From NCBI GenBank assembly GCA_039985655.1, contig JBDWSF010000014.1, forward strand, positions 328,787-392,786: a stretch of DNA of 64,000 bases. Reading direction: 5' to 3'. The notes under the pieces were generated by a model. It worked only from the letters and a program-made list of their open reading frames with translations, was not told where the DNA came from and ran no database searches. Position numbers and translations under genes: made by a program. Of the stretch, positions 52,772-62,191 are shown one piece after another. This DNA comes from Postechiella sp039985655. GTDB taxonomy: Bacteria > Bacteroidota > Bacteroidia > Flavobacteriales > Flavobacteriaceae. The stretch's first letter is position 1. Every line of letters begins with the position of its first letter.

Positions 52772-53230
52772 ATGAAAACCAAATTCCTTTTTATCATTGC
52801 TTGTTTAATCATTTTTACAAGTTGTTCTCTTAATGATAGCGATAACGAATCTATTCCTGCACAAATTGTTACTCAAGAGTGGCATTTAACAGAATCTTCT
52901 GGTGGTTTTGCAGGTGTTGATAATCAATTTGATTTAGAGACTATCATTTGGATTTTTGATGCCGAAAACGGTAACATAGCTATTACTAATAATAATACAG
53001 ACGATACTAAAGAAGATGCTTTCCCTACGGGAACATACCAATATGAAATCTCTGATGTTGAAGGAGACTCCTATATAGTAATTGGAGGGAACGAATTTGG
53101 TCAAATTACCTTTACTGCTAGTGATAAAATAACTATCGATCAAAACCAAACATCTACTGGTAGTGCTGCTGATCTTTACACCTATGTTCTTGATAGAAAA
53201 CTTATTACAACAGATGTCACTATTGATTAA
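52772..53230 (+). CDS. Lipocalin-like lipoprotein of unknown function
   Basis: 152 residues. Signal with lipobox FTSC (Cys19). The mature part (QEWHLTESSGGFAGVDNQFD, TIIWIFDAENGNIAITNNN) resembles small beta-barrel lipocalin-like proteins frequent in flavobacteria, but I cannot name the family securely. Single gene. Confidence 0.8.
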   Translation: MKTKFLFIIACLIIFTSCSLNDSDNESIPAQIVTQEWHLTESSGGFAGVDNQFDLETIIWIFDAENGNIAITNNNTDDTKEDAFPTGTYQYEISDVEGDSYIVIGGNEFGQITFTASDKITIDQNQTSTGSAADLYTYVLDRKLITTDVTID

Positions 53231-53275
53231 CAATTACTTTTTAAATTCGATATACAAAGGCTAATAATTGTTAGC

Positions 53276-53283
53276 TATATTTG
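53276..53283 (+). promoter_or_regulatory. -7 box of the HAD phosphatase gene
   Basis: TATATTTG, 72 bases before the start codon, giving a leader of about 65 bases that consists largely of a hairpin. Confidence 0.5.
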
Positions 53284-53290
53284 CATATAT

Positions 53291-53327
53291 AAAGCAATCA
53301 TTCTTTATTGAAAGGAATGGTTGCTTT
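53291..53327 (+). terminator. Terminator-like hairpin inside the predicted leader of the HAD gene
   Basis: AAAGCAATCATTC pairs with GAATGGTTGCTTT (12 of 13, one wobble) and is followed by a T-rich run. It may end the upstream lipoprotein transcript or act as an attenuator, since a -7 box lies just before it. Confidence 0.6.
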
Positions 53328-53354
53328 GTCTTTTAATTTAACAGTAACGTTTGA

Positions 53355-54173
53355 ATGGATTTATCGAAAATAAAACTTATCGCTACCGATATGGACGGCA
53401 CATTATTAAACTCCAACCACAAAGTAAGCGATCGCTTTTTTAATCTTTTTAAAAGTTTAATACAACACGACATTCTTTTTGTTGCGGCCAGCGGCAGACC
53501 TTATTATAGTATTTTAGAAAAACTTAACGACATAAAAAACGATATCACTATTGTTGCAGAAAATGGTGGTCTTGTTATTAAAAATGAAACCGTTTTACTT
53601 TCTACGCCTATTAACAAAAATAAGCTACAACATATCGTTTCTAAATTTGATGATTTAAGTGCCATTAATGCTATTTTTTGCACACAAAATAAAGCTTATT
53701 TTAAAATTAATGATGCTGATTTATTAAAAACGCTTACTGAGTTTTATCCAAATTTTAAACAAATCGACTCAACTGAAGAAATAAATGAAACTATTATAAA
53801 AATAGCATTGTATCATAACGAATGTTCCGAAACACACATTTACCCACATTTTAAAGATTTAGACGGCACTTATGGTGTAAAAGTATCTGGAAAAAATTGG
53901 GTTGACATTTCAGATAATTTAGCAAATAAAGGACATGCCATTAAAATACTTCAAAAAAACCATAATATCACCGCTGAAGAAACCTTGACTTTTGGTGATT
54001 ATAATAATGATATTGAAATGCTAAAGCAATCTACTTATAGTTTTGCTATGGAAAATGCACATCAAAACGTAAAAGATATTGCCAATTTTAAGACAAAGAG
54101 TAATGATGAGTTTGGTGTTGAACTTATTTTAGAAAAATTACTTGAAGCAAAAGAAGCGTTGCAATTAATGTGA
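53355..54173 (+). CDS. Cof-type HAD family sugar phosphatase
   Basis: 272 residues. HAD motif I ATDMDGTLLNS (Asp11, Asp13), motif II in FVAASGRPYYS, motif III Lys in LANKGHAIKIL, motif IV TFGDYNNDIEML. The large alpha/beta cap between motifs II and III is type IIB, as in Cof/YidA phosphatases acting on sugar phosphates or FMN. Cytoplasmic. Confidence 0.92.
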   Translation: MDLSKIKLIATDMDGTLLNSNHKVSDRFFNLFKSLIQHDILFVAASGRPYYSILEKLNDIKNDITIVAENGGLVIKNETVLLSTPINKNKLQHIVSKFDDLSAINAIFCTQNKAYFKINDADLLKTLTEFYPNFKQIDSTEEINETIIKIALYHNECSETHIYPHFKDLDGTYGVKVSGKNWVDISDNLANKGHAIKILQKNHNITAEETLTFGDYNNDIEMLKQSTYSFAMENAHQNVKDIANFKTKSNDEFGVELILEKLLEAKEALQLM

Positions 54174-54378
54174 AGTTTGCTATAATGCTGAGTGAGTGTT
54201 ATTATTTAAAAACATACAACTTGAATTCTATTGTTAGGTTGCTCAGTCTAAACCTATAAAATTCATCGATTAATAAGATCTTTCGACAAGCTTCGCTCGC
54301 TACCTTCAAAACAAAATACATTTTGTTTTTCACTAATGCTCAAGGTGATGTTTTTTTTTAACGCTCGATCACTAATAA

Positions 54379-55638
54379 TTAGGTTTTTTGCTTCTTCTTT
54401 CTTGCTGCTGGAAACAACACATTATTTAAGATAAGTCTATAACCAGGCGATGTAGGGTGTAAATCTAATTCAGTTTTCGGGTCACCTACGTTATGTTTAT
54501 AATCTTCAGGATCGTGACCTCCATAAAAGGTAAAAAAACCTTTTCCTTTAATTCCATGAATGTATTTGGCTTCACCATTAGATTTTGTTTCGCCCATTAC
54601 CAATACATTCGATTTTATCTCTTCTCGTGTAAATGATGTGGTTTGCCCCATAAAACCTTTTACTAATGCGGTATGATTTTGGCATAACATCGTTGGAATA
54701 GGATCCCATTTCGCCGAGAATTCCATCAAAGAAAAGTAATCCGTGTTTTTAGTAACACGCCTTTTTCTTGTCATATCGATAGAGGAAAACTCATAAACTA
54801 AAGGGCTTCGCTCTAAACTATAATCAGTAAACGCAAAGGTTTTACTAAAATCCATTTTATTTTGATAGCCTGGATCTGTACCATCTCCATCAAACATCGG
54901 TTCACAAATATCAATACCATCGACCGATAGCGCTATATCAAAACTATCAGTTGCGCTACACATGGCAAACATGAATCCGCCACCAACAACATAATCTCTA
55001 ATTTTTAGAGCTACAGCTCTTTTTTCTTCAGAGACTTTATTATATCCTAGCTCTGTTGCTAGTACTTCAGCATCTTTTTTCGCTTCTATATACCAAGATG
55101 AGGCACGATATGCACCGTAAAATTTGCCATATTGCCCCGTAAAGTCTTCATGATGTAAATGCAACCAATCGAACAATAGTAAACCGTCATTTAAAACTTC
55201 TTCGTCATAAACAGTTTCGTATGGTATTTCGGCGTATTGCAGAACCATAGTTACTGCATCGTCCCAAGGCAATTTTCCTTTTGGTGTATAAACAGCTATT
55301 TTTGGTGCTTTTTCTAAAACTACAGCTTCCATATTTTTACTGGGACTGCTAATCTCCTGTAGAATACTTTCAGCATTATTATTAGAAATAACCTCGAAAG
55401 ACACACCACGAATTTGACATTCTTTTTGAATTTTTTCGGTATCTGGCAGTAAAAAAGAACCGCCTCTATAATTGAGCAGCCATTTTACTTTTAGTTCTTT
55501 ATTAAGCACCCAATAGGTAATTCCGTAAGCTTTTAAATGATTTTTTTGAGTGTCGACATCCATAGGAACAAGGATGTAGGATGCATAGGTTTTTAAACCC
55601 AAGCATATAAATAATATGGTGATAACTATCTTTTTCAA
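54379..55638 (-). CDS. Secreted protein often annotated as asparagine synthetase B; function uncertain
   Basis: 419 residues with a signal peptide (MKKIVITILFICLGLKTYAS). The region VEKAPKIAVYTPKGKLPWDD and the later GGGFMFAMCSATDSFDIAL look like a class I glutamine-amidotransferase-like (flavodoxin-type) fold with a Cys in the nucleophile-elbow position. In related genomes the protein carries the name asparagine synthetase B, but no ATP-pyrophosphatase domain is present and an exported location does not fit amino-acid synthesis. Best described as a periplasmic GATase-like protein of unknown role. Confidence 0.7.
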   Translation of the reverse strand: MKKIVITILFICLGLKTYASYILVPMDVDTQKNHLKAYGITYWVLNKELKVKWLLNYRGGSFLLPDTEKIQKECQIRGVSFEVISNNNAESILQEISSPSKNMEAVVLEKAPKIAVYTPKGKLPWDDAVTMVLQYAEIPYETVYDEEVLNDGLLLFDWLHLHHEDFTGQYGKFYGAYRASSWYIEAKKDAEVLATELGYNKVSEEKRAVALKIRDYVVGGGFMFAMCSATDSFDIALSVDGIDICEPMFDGDGTDPGYQNKMDFSKTFAFTDYSLERSPLVYEFSSIDMTRKRRVTKNTDYFSLMEFSAKWDPIPTMLCQNHTALVKGFMGQTTSFTREEIKSNVLVMGETKSNGEAKYIHGIKGKGFFTFYGGHDPEDYKHNVGDPKTELDLHPTSPGYRLILNNVLFPAARKKKQKT

Positions 55639-55754
55639 TTTGAGGATTATCTTGATGCGATTTTTCAGTTATTCGTTCTTCGAAACAACTAAAAAACCTA
55701 TTAATTTATGCTGAAAGATACTTAAAATATTCTTTTTAGAATGCATTAGAAATA

Positions 55755-55776
55755 GATTCCTGCCTGCGCAGGAATG
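55755..55776. repeat. Palindromic ATTCCTGC repeat, copy 2
   Basis: GATTCCTGCCTGCGCAGGAA directly after the dnaB stop codon; the same palindrome as at 8602-8622, also just past a minus-strand stop codon. Confidence 0.7.
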
Positions 55777-55781
55777 ACAAA

Positions 55782-57326
55782 TTAAAACGGTACATCGTTA
55801 TCATCATTATTAAAAGAACTACCAAAGGCTTGGTCTGGACTCGCTTTAAAATCGTCTGTTTTAAACGTGTCATCGTTAGCAGCAGCGTTCATTTTAGAAT
55901 GAAACTCGGTATCAAACGGCGAATCGAAATCATCTAAATTATCAAATTTACCTAAGTGACCGATGAATTTTAATCTAATATTCTCTAGTCCACCATTCCT
56001 GTGCTTTGCAATAATGAATTCGGCTTGCCCTTGTGTAGGCGAACGTTCATCATCATCCCATTCATCAATTTTATAATATTCTGGACGGAAAATGAAACTT
56101 ACAATATCGGCATCTTGTTCAATCGCACCAGATTCACGTAAATCAGACAGTAAAGGTCGCTTACTCCCTCCACGCGTTTCTACTGCTCTCGATAACTGAG
56201 ATAATGCAATTACAGGTACCATCAATTCTTTTGCCAAGGCTTTTAAGTTTCGAGAAATCATCGAGATTTCTTGCTCACGATTTCCTCCATGATTACTACC
56301 ACCTGTCATTAACTGCAAGTAATCAATCATGATTAGTTTTATACCGTGCTGCGACGATAAACGACGTGCTTTTGCACGTAAATCGAAAATAGAAAGTGAC
56401 GGCGTATCATCAATAAATAACGGCGCTTTTTCTAAACCTTTTACTTTTACATTAAGTTGTTCCCATTCGTGCTTTTCTAATTTACCCGTACGTAACTTCT
56501 CTGAAGATAAGCCGGTTTCACTAGAAATTAAACGTGTAATTAATTGTACTGAAGCCATCTCTAAAGAGAAGAATGCTACAGGTATATTTTGATCTACAGC
56601 AATATTTCTTGCCATAGACAATGTTAATGCTGTTTTACCCATACCTGGACGTGCAGCAATAATAATTAAATCTGAAGGTTGCCAACCAGAAGTTAATTTA
56701 TCTAGTTTATTAAATCCGGTAGGGATTCCACTTAAACCTTCTTTATTCGAAATTTCTTCAATTTTTTTCTTTGCTTGGATAACTAAATCTTGAGCGGTTT
56801 CACTCGATTTTTTAATATTCCCTTGGGTAACTTCGTATAATTTAGTTTCGGCTGTATCTAATAAATCGAATACATCTTTTGTTTCATCGTAAGCTTCTTC
56901 AATAATTTCACTAGAAATTTTTATTAAACTACGTTGAATGAATTTTTGTAAAATAATACGTGCATGAAACTCGATATGTGCAGAAGAAGATACTTTTTGA
57001 GTTAATGAAATTAAGTAAAAATCGCCACCAGATAATTCTAATTTCGCATTCTTTTTTAATTGTGTAGAAACAGTTAATAAGTCGACTGGCTCACTGTTTT
57101 CAAACAATTGAAAAATAGCATCAAATATATGTTGATGCTTTTCCAAATAAAAGGCATCGGGGCTTAAAATATCAATAACCTCATCAACACCTTTTTTGTC
57201 AATCATCATCGCCCCTAACACAACTTCTTCTAAATCAATAGCTTGCGGAGGTATCTTACCCTTTTCTAGACTAATTAAGGTGCTTTTGTCTACTTTATAT
57301 CCTTTGACTTGGTCAGGTTGTTTCAT
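55782..57326 (-). CDS. dnaB: Replicative DNA helicase
   Basis: 514 residues. N-terminal domain (DLEEVVLGAMMIDKKGVDEV...) binds primase. The RecA-like domain has Walker A AARPGMGKTALTLSMARN, Walker B IKLIMIDYLQLMTGG, and motif H4 region SDLRESGAIEQDADIVSFIF. Hexameric helicase at the replication fork. An acidic tail, DDTFKTDDFKASPDQAFGSS, extends the C-terminus as is usual in Bacteroidota. No intein. Confidence 0.98.
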   Translation of the reverse strand: MKQPDQVKGYKVDKSTLISLEKGKIPPQAIDLEEVVLGAMMIDKKGVDEVIDILSPDAFYLEKHQHIFDAIFQLFENSEPVDLLTVSTQLKKNAKLELSGGDFYLISLTQKVSSSAHIEFHARIILQKFIQRSLIKISSEIIEEAYDETKDVFDLLDTAETKLYEVTQGNIKKSSETAQDLVIQAKKKIEEISNKEGLSGIPTGFNKLDKLTSGWQPSDLIIIAARPGMGKTALTLSMARNIAVDQNIPVAFFSLEMASVQLITRLISSETGLSSEKLRTGKLEKHEWEQLNVKVKGLEKAPLFIDDTPSLSIFDLRAKARRLSSQHGIKLIMIDYLQLMTGGSNHGGNREQEISMISRNLKALAKELMVPVIALSQLSRAVETRGGSKRPLLSDLRESGAIEQDADIVSFIFRPEYYKIDEWDDDERSPTQGQAEFIIAKHRNGGLENIRLKFIGHLGKFDNLDDFDSPFDTEFHSKMNAAANDDTFKTDDFKASPDQAFGSSFNNDDNDVPF

Positions 57327-57442
57327 AACTATAAAGGTAACTAAATATGCTTCTTGATAAAGCGTATTCTATTTATCGTTGTTAACTGCCAGTTAACATT
57401 TTAACTGTTAATAACTTAGAATTATTGTTAATATCCATAAAA

Positions 57443-57471
57443 AAAATCTGAAGCATGACACTTCAGATTTT
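57443..57471 (-). terminator. Terminator of accA
   Basis: AAAATCTGAAG / CTTCAGATTTT stem with a 7-base loop, T run on the minus strand. Confidence 0.92.
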
Positions 57472-57494
57472 ACTATGATATGATTTTAAACGGA

Positions 57495-58448
57495 TTAGTC
57501 TTTAAAGACTCCCATCCTTAAATATTTCTCCATTCTCTCAGAAATTAAATCTGATGGTGATAAGTTTTTTAGACTCTCGTAAGTCTTAACGATGGTATCA
57601 CTAACTGTTAAAAACGTTTTCTCACGATCTCTATGCGCTCCTCCAAGAGGCTCTTTAATAATTTCGTCAACGACTTTAATTTTCTTAGCATCACTAGCTG
57701 TAAGCTTTAATGCTTTAGCTGCTTTTTCTTTATGCTCCCAACTTCTCCATAAAATAGAAGAACAGTTTTCTGGTGATATAACAGAATACCAAGAGTTTTC
57801 CAGCATCATCACCTTATCTCCTACTCCAATACCTAATGCACCACCTGAAGCGCCTTCTCCTATAACAATTGCAATAATTGGAACTTTTAAACGTGTCATT
57901 TCTAAAATATTTCTAGCAATAGCTTCTCCTTGTCCACGCTCTTCAGCTTCTAAACCAGGATATGCACCAGGTGTATCAATTAAAGTTACAACAGGAATCC
58001 CAAATTTTTCGGCAGATTTCATTAAGCGTAATGCTTTTCTGTAACCCTCTGGATTTGGCATTCCGAAATTTCTATACTGACGTGTTTTTGTATTATACCC
58101 TTTTTGTTGACCAATGAACATAAAACTTTGATCTCCTATCTTACCTAGGCCACCAATCATAGCTTTATCATCCTTTACATTACGATCGCCGTGCATTTCC
58201 AAAAAGCTATCACCACAAATAGCATGTATATAATCTAATGTATACGGTCTATTAGGATGGCGAGAGAGTTGTACGCGTTGCCAAGGTGTTAAATTCTTGT
58301 AAACATCTTTTTTTGCTGCAGCAAGCTTCTTTTCTATTTGAGTACAAGTTTCTGTAACATCTACTTCACTTTCCTCTCCTATCACTTTACATTTCTGTAA
58401 TTGATCTTCAAGCTCTTTTATTGGAAGTTCAAATTCTAAATATTCCAT
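57495..58448 (-). CDS. accA: Acetyl-CoA carboxylase carboxyltransferase subunit alpha
   Basis: 317 residues from ATG at 58448 (MEYLEFELPIKELEDQLQKC). A TTG four codons earlier is not needed. With AccD it transfers the carboxyl group from biotin to acetyl-CoA to form malonyl-CoA. Motifs: PWQRVQLSRHPNRPYTLDYI, GQQKGYNTKTRQYRNFGMPN, LIDTPGAYPGLEAEERGQGE, GEGASGGALGIGVGD. Single gene with its own terminator. Confidence 0.97.
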   Translation of the reverse strand: MEYLEFELPIKELEDQLQKCKVIGEESEVDVTETCTQIEKKLAAAKKDVYKNLTPWQRVQLSRHPNRPYTLDYIHAICGDSFLEMHGDRNVKDDKAMIGGLGKIGDQSFMFIGQQKGYNTKTRQYRNFGMPNPEGYRKALRLMKSAEKFGIPVVTLIDTPGAYPGLEAEERGQGEAIARNILEMTRLKVPIIAIVIGEGASGGALGIGVGDKVMMLENSWYSVISPENCSSILWRSWEHKEKAAKALKLTASDAKKIKVVDEIIKEPLGGAHRDREKTFLTVSDTIVKTYESLKNLSPSDLISERMEKYLRMGVFKD

Positions 58449-58578
58449 ATGAATTTTCAAGTCAATATTAGTTAGTCTACAAAATTACATATTTTATTTC
58501 GTTTACCTTTTATAATCAAAATGAAATAACTTTATAATTTTGCTTGGTTGATTTAACATTATCATTATGAGGACATAA

Positions 58579-59475
58579 TTAAGAATGACTCCTTTTAATT
58601 TTTTTCTTATTCTTTATAATTCCATTCAATAATACGGTTGCTATTATTATTACAGCTCCATAATAAAACTCAGTACTCATGGTTTCTTTTTCGGGAAAAA
58701 GCAGCAAAGCCATTATAATACCATATATAGGTTCTAAATTATAGGTGAGCATAACGGTATAGGGACTAATTTCTTTCATAACATATACAGACGCAATAAA
58801 TGCATATGCTGTACATATTGATGCCAAAATGAAAAGGTATCCAAAATCTGAAGTATTTAGTTTAAAGAATTCTACTGAAAAGTCATCCGTAAAAATCAAG
58901 ATATAAATAGTGATGCATGCAACGCCACTTAAAAACTCGTAAAAGGATATAGTTGTTGCTGTATGTTTTTTCAAAAATTTACCATTTAAAACGGCAAACA
59001 ATGATGATAATAAAGCCGATATAATTCCTAAAATGATTCCGTTCAAATATTTTAATTCACTTTGTGTAATTATAAATACGCCTATAATAACAATAACACC
59101 GAAAAGAATTTCATACCAAATAATAGGACGTTTATAAATAATAGGCTCTATAATAGATGCAAAAAAAGCACCTGTAGAAAACATAGCCAACGCTATAGAA
59201 ATATTGGCCGTATTTATAGATTCAAAAAAGGTAATCCAATGCAATGCAATTATTACCCCAGCTAGAGCCAGTTTAACAATAGCTTTTGGAGGAATTTTAA
59301 TATTTACTTTTGCAACCTTTATATAGATATACATTAAAACCGAAGCCATGGCCATTCTAAACCAAACCAACGAAATAGCATCAATAGAAATTAACTCACC
59401 TAAAATAGCTGTAAAACCAGCTATAAAGACTAAAAAATGTAAATGGAAATAGTTTTTTAATTTAACGCTTGGCAT
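58579..59475 (-). CDS. EamA (DMT) family transporter
   Basis: 298 residues, ten predicted membrane segments in two EamA repeats (residues about 8-140 and 155-290). The helix-ending motif ISPYTVMLTYNLEPIYGIIM is typical of the second repeat. Exports or imports amino acids or metabolites; substrate not deducible. Its first 14 bases overlap the end of the LptF/G gene, so they are co-transcribed. Confidence 0.92.
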   Translation of the reverse strand: MPSVKLKNYFHLHFLVFIAGFTAILGELISIDAISLVWFRMAMASVLMYIYIKVAKVNIKIPPKAIVKLALAGVIIALHWITFFESINTANISIALAMFSTGAFFASIIEPIIYKRPIIWYEILFGVIVIIGVFIITQSELKYLNGIILGIISALLSSLFAVLNGKFLKKHTATTISFYEFLSGVACITIYILIFTDDFSVEFFKLNTSDFGYLFILASICTAYAFIASVYVMKEISPYTVMLTYNLEPIYGIIMALLLFPEKETMSTEFYYGAVIIIATVLLNGIIKNKKKIKRSHS

Positions 59476-60538
59476 TATATAAAAGATAAGCCGCTAAAAT
59501 ACCAAAAATGATATTAGGAAACCATACTGCTATAATGGGATCGAAGTTTGATTGTTGCGCCATAACTCCAAATATTTTGTCGAAAAACACAAAGATCATA
59601 GCTATACATATGCCTATCGCTAAATTCACTCCCATTCCGCCTCGCCTTTTATTAGAAGATACGGCAACGCCAATAATGGTTAGGATAAAAACAGAAACTG
59701 GTAAACTCCATTTGCGATACTTAACGAGTTTATATCTTCCTATATTAGAAGAGCCTCTTTGCTCTTCTTTATCAATAAATTCAACTAATTCTCCATAAGG
59801 CAATACTTCTGCCTCATAAATTTTGGGGATTAAATCTTTTATATCAAAAGCAAATAATGTGTCTTTACTTTTAACTATTTCCAAAGAATCTTGTAAACTA
59901 CCAATAGTACGTTTTACATAATTTTTCATCCTATAAACCGTATCCTTTTCAACATATCTAATATTATCTGCTGAAATTTTATATACCAGTTTATTACCTT
60001 CAAAATGTTCAAACGTAAAATTTTGTCCTACATTGTTTTTTTTATCAAAACGACTTACATATATCTGGTCGGACTCATTAATTTGCCTAAAAACATCTCG
60101 ATCTTGAGAATCTTTTTTATAGGGCTTAAAATATTTATAAGTAAAATCGTTAAAACCTTTACTTGCTTTTGGTGCCAAATAAAGACCAAGTAACAACGCC
60201 ATTAATCCAGTAATGGTAGCACCTATTAAATATGGTCTTAAAAATCTTGTATATGAAACACCGGAACTTAAAAAAGCAATGACCTCAGTATTATTTGCCA
60301 ATTTGGATGTAAACCAGATAACAGACAAGAATAAAAATAACGGAAATAGTAAATGTGCAAAATAAATAGTAAAGTCAAGAAGATATAATGCGACTTCTCC
60401 AAAAGGCACTTCTTTATCCAAAATTTTACCGATTTTCTCAGCAAGATGCACTGTTATTCCGATAGGGATAAACAGCAATAACATCATTAAAAATGTAAAT
60501 AAATAGCGTTTTAATATGTACCAATCTAGTATTTTCAT
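59462..60538 (-). CDS. LptF/LptG family permease
   Basis: 358 residues. Membrane segments at about 12-32, 48-70, 98-118 and a C-terminal group (about 275-355), with a periplasmic jellyroll-like region between (about 125-270). This is the YjgP/YjgQ fold of the lipopolysaccharide export permease, which works with LptB. LPFGELVEFIDKEEQ and the C-terminal FPNIIFGILAAYLLYN agree. The neighbourhood with tgt is the usual one in Bacteroidota. Confidence 0.93.
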   Translation of the reverse strand: MKILDWYILKRYLFTFLMMLLLFIPIGITVHLAEKIGKILDKEVPFGEVALYLLDFTIYFAHLLFPLFLFLSVIWFTSKLANNTEVIAFLSSGVSYTRFLRPYLIGATITGLMALLLGLYLAPKASKGFNDFTYKYFKPYKKDSQDRDVFRQINESDQIYVSRFDKKNNVGQNFTFEHFEGNKLVYKISADNIRYVEKDTVYRMKNYVKRTIGSLQDSLEIVKSKDTLFAFDIKDLIPKIYEAEVLPYGELVEFIDKEEQRGSSNIGRYKLVKYRKWSLPVSVFILTIIGVAVSSNKRRGGMGVNLAIGICIAMIFVFFDKIFGVMAQQSNFDPIIAVWFPNIIFGILAAYLLYNAKR

Positions 60539-60548
60539 CCTCTCCTAA

Positions 60549-60565
60549 CCTCTCCAAAGGAGAGG
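60549..60565. repeat. Palindrome between tgt and lptF/G
   Basis: CCTCTCCAAAGGAGAGG, perfect 7-bp arms. A similar CCTCTAAAAAAGAGAGG lies after tpiA's start (34536-34552). Confidence 0.7.
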
Positions 60566-60630
60566 GACAATTAGGGTTTTATATGTTTATCTTTTTAGTC
60601 TAGCGTCTTTATTCTATTATCTTTTTTCTC

Positions 60631-61761
60631 TTACAGACGATTATCCATTTGTTTTACCATTTTATCTTTCCAAGTGGCAAAATCTCCTGCTAATATATGT
60701 TTTCTAGCTTCGCGAGTCAACCATAAATAAAAACCTAAATTATGAATGGTTGCTATTTGCTTTCCTAACAATTCGTTTACAGTAAACAAATGCCTTAAAT
60801 ACGCCTTACTATATTCGGTGTCTACAAAAGTTATTCCCATTTCATCAACAGGCGAAAAATCGTCTGCCCATTTTAAATTTTTAATGTTTATTGAACCGTG
60901 CGCTGTAAATAACATACCGTTTCTAGCATTTCTTGTTGGCATCACGCAATCAAACATATCTACACCTAACGCAATATTTTCTAAAATATTGATTGGCGTA
61001 CCAACTCCCATTAAATATCTTGGTTTATCTTCGGGTAAAATACTGCAAACCACATCGGTCATCGCATACATTTCTTCGGCTGGTTCTCCTACTGATAATC
61101 CTCCAATAGCATTACCAACGGCTCCTGCATTTGCTATATATTCTGCAGATTGTTTACGTAAATCTTTATAGGTACTTCCTTGTACTATTGGAAAAAAAGC
61201 TTGATTATAATCGTACTTTAATGGTGTTTTTTCTAAATGATTGATACATCTATCTAACCAACGATGCGTCATATGCATCGATCGCTTGGCATAATTATAA
61301 TCGCATGGGTAAGGTGTACATTCATCAAAAGCCATAATAATATCGGCACCTATACTCCTTTGAATTTCCATTACATTTTCTGGCGTAAACATATGATAAC
61401 TTCCATCTATATGCGATTTAAACTTAACACCTTCTTCTTTAATTTTGTTATTACCAGAAAGTGAATACACTTGGTATCCTCCAGAATCAGTTAAAATATT
61501 TCGATCCCAATTCATAAACTTATGAAGTCCACCTGCCTTTTCTATAATTTTTGTTTGCGGACGTAAATATAAATGATAGGTATTCCCTAAAATAATATCA
61601 GGATTTATATCATCTTTAAGTTCACGCTGATGTACCCCCTTAACTGTACCAACAGTGCCAACAGGCATAAAAATAGGCGTTTCAATAACACCATGATCTG
61701 TTGTCATTTTTCCTGCTCTAGCTTTACTTTTCGGGTCTAATGCGTTTATTTCGAACTTCAT
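60631..61761 (-). CDS. tgt: tRNA-guanine(34) transglycosylase, without the usual zinc-binding cysteines
   Basis: 376 residues. It exchanges guanine 34 for preQ1 in tRNAs for Asp, Asn, His and Tyr. Catalytic motifs are complete: ILTDSGGYQVYSL, FDECTPYPCDY, GGLSVGEPAEEMY, and the nucleophile in GVDMFDCVMPTRNARNG. However, the C-terminal zinc site of bacterial Tgt (CxCxxC followed by His) is absent: after ADDFSPVDEM the sequence reads GITFVDTEYSKAYLRHLF. This variant appears typical of flavobacterial Tgt from memory, but the structural replacement for zinc is not obvious. In one unit with lptF/G. Confidence 0.95.
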   Translation of the reverse strand: MKFEINALDPKSKARAGKMTTDHGVIETPIFMPVGTVGTVKGVHQRELKDDINPDIILGNTYHLYLRPQTKIIEKAGGLHKFMNWDRNILTDSGGYQVYSLSGNNKIKEEGVKFKSHIDGSYHMFTPENVMEIQRSIGADIIMAFDECTPYPCDYNYAKRSMHMTHRWLDRCINHLEKTPLKYDYNQAFFPIVQGSTYKDLRKQSAEYIANAGAVGNAIGGLSVGEPAEEMYAMTDVVCSILPEDKPRYLMGVGTPINILENIALGVDMFDCVMPTRNARNGMLFTAHGSINIKNLKWADDFSPVDEMGITFVDTEYSKAYLRHLFTVNELLGKQIATIHNLGFYLWLTREARKHILAGDFATWKDKMVKQMDNRL

Positions 61762-62072
61762 TTATTACATTTTACAGTTTAATGGAACACTTTAAAATCA
61801 TTAAAAATGAATCAAAAAAGTATTTATGCGCAAACCTACATATTTTTTTAATTTTAATTATGTTTTCCCTCTAATTATAATAGAATAGAACATCGGCTTT
61901 TATTATTGACATGAGTTGGATTAATAAATTACTGATTATGGTTAATTTAAACCGTTTTGAAAACTTGTTTTGTTTATTTTATTTTTTGTAAACGCTAACT
62001 TTGGATTGATACTGGACATTGCTGACTGGCACTTGCGTTAAGGATATCTATGGTTTAAACAAATTTATAGAT

Positions 62073-62141
62073 GACTTGACTTTGTGAAAAATTTCGGCTA
62101 CCTTCGTTTAACACCGGATATAAAACATTTAGTAACGATTT
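62073..62141 (+). repeat. Dispersed 67-bp repeat, copy C
   Basis: GACTTGACTTTGTGAAAAAT ... CTTCGTTTAACACCGGATAT ... AACGATTT. Same family as copies A and B; ends 51 bases before the Crp-family gene. Confidence 0.7.
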
Positions 62142-62155
62142 CATATCCTCAAACA

Positions 62156-62168
62156 TGTTGTGTGTAAC
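62156..62168 (+). repeat. Left terminal inverted repeat of a two-gene unit
   Basis: TGTTGTGTGTAAC; the inverse of GCTACACACAACA at 63851-63863 with 12 of 13 bases matching. Confidence 0.6.
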
Positions 62169-62191
62169 TTACAAAAAATACGTAATAATTA

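Larger units (their letters stand above)
61762..62191. other. Intergenic region upstream of the Crp gene, with repeat C
   Basis: 430 bases. Contains the tgt promoter side, the phrase GTTAAGGATATCTATGGTTT (62038-62057; also near 3178 with two differences), copy C of the 67-bp repeat, and the left inverted repeat of the Crp-aldo/keto reductase unit (62156-62168). Confidence 0.6.
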
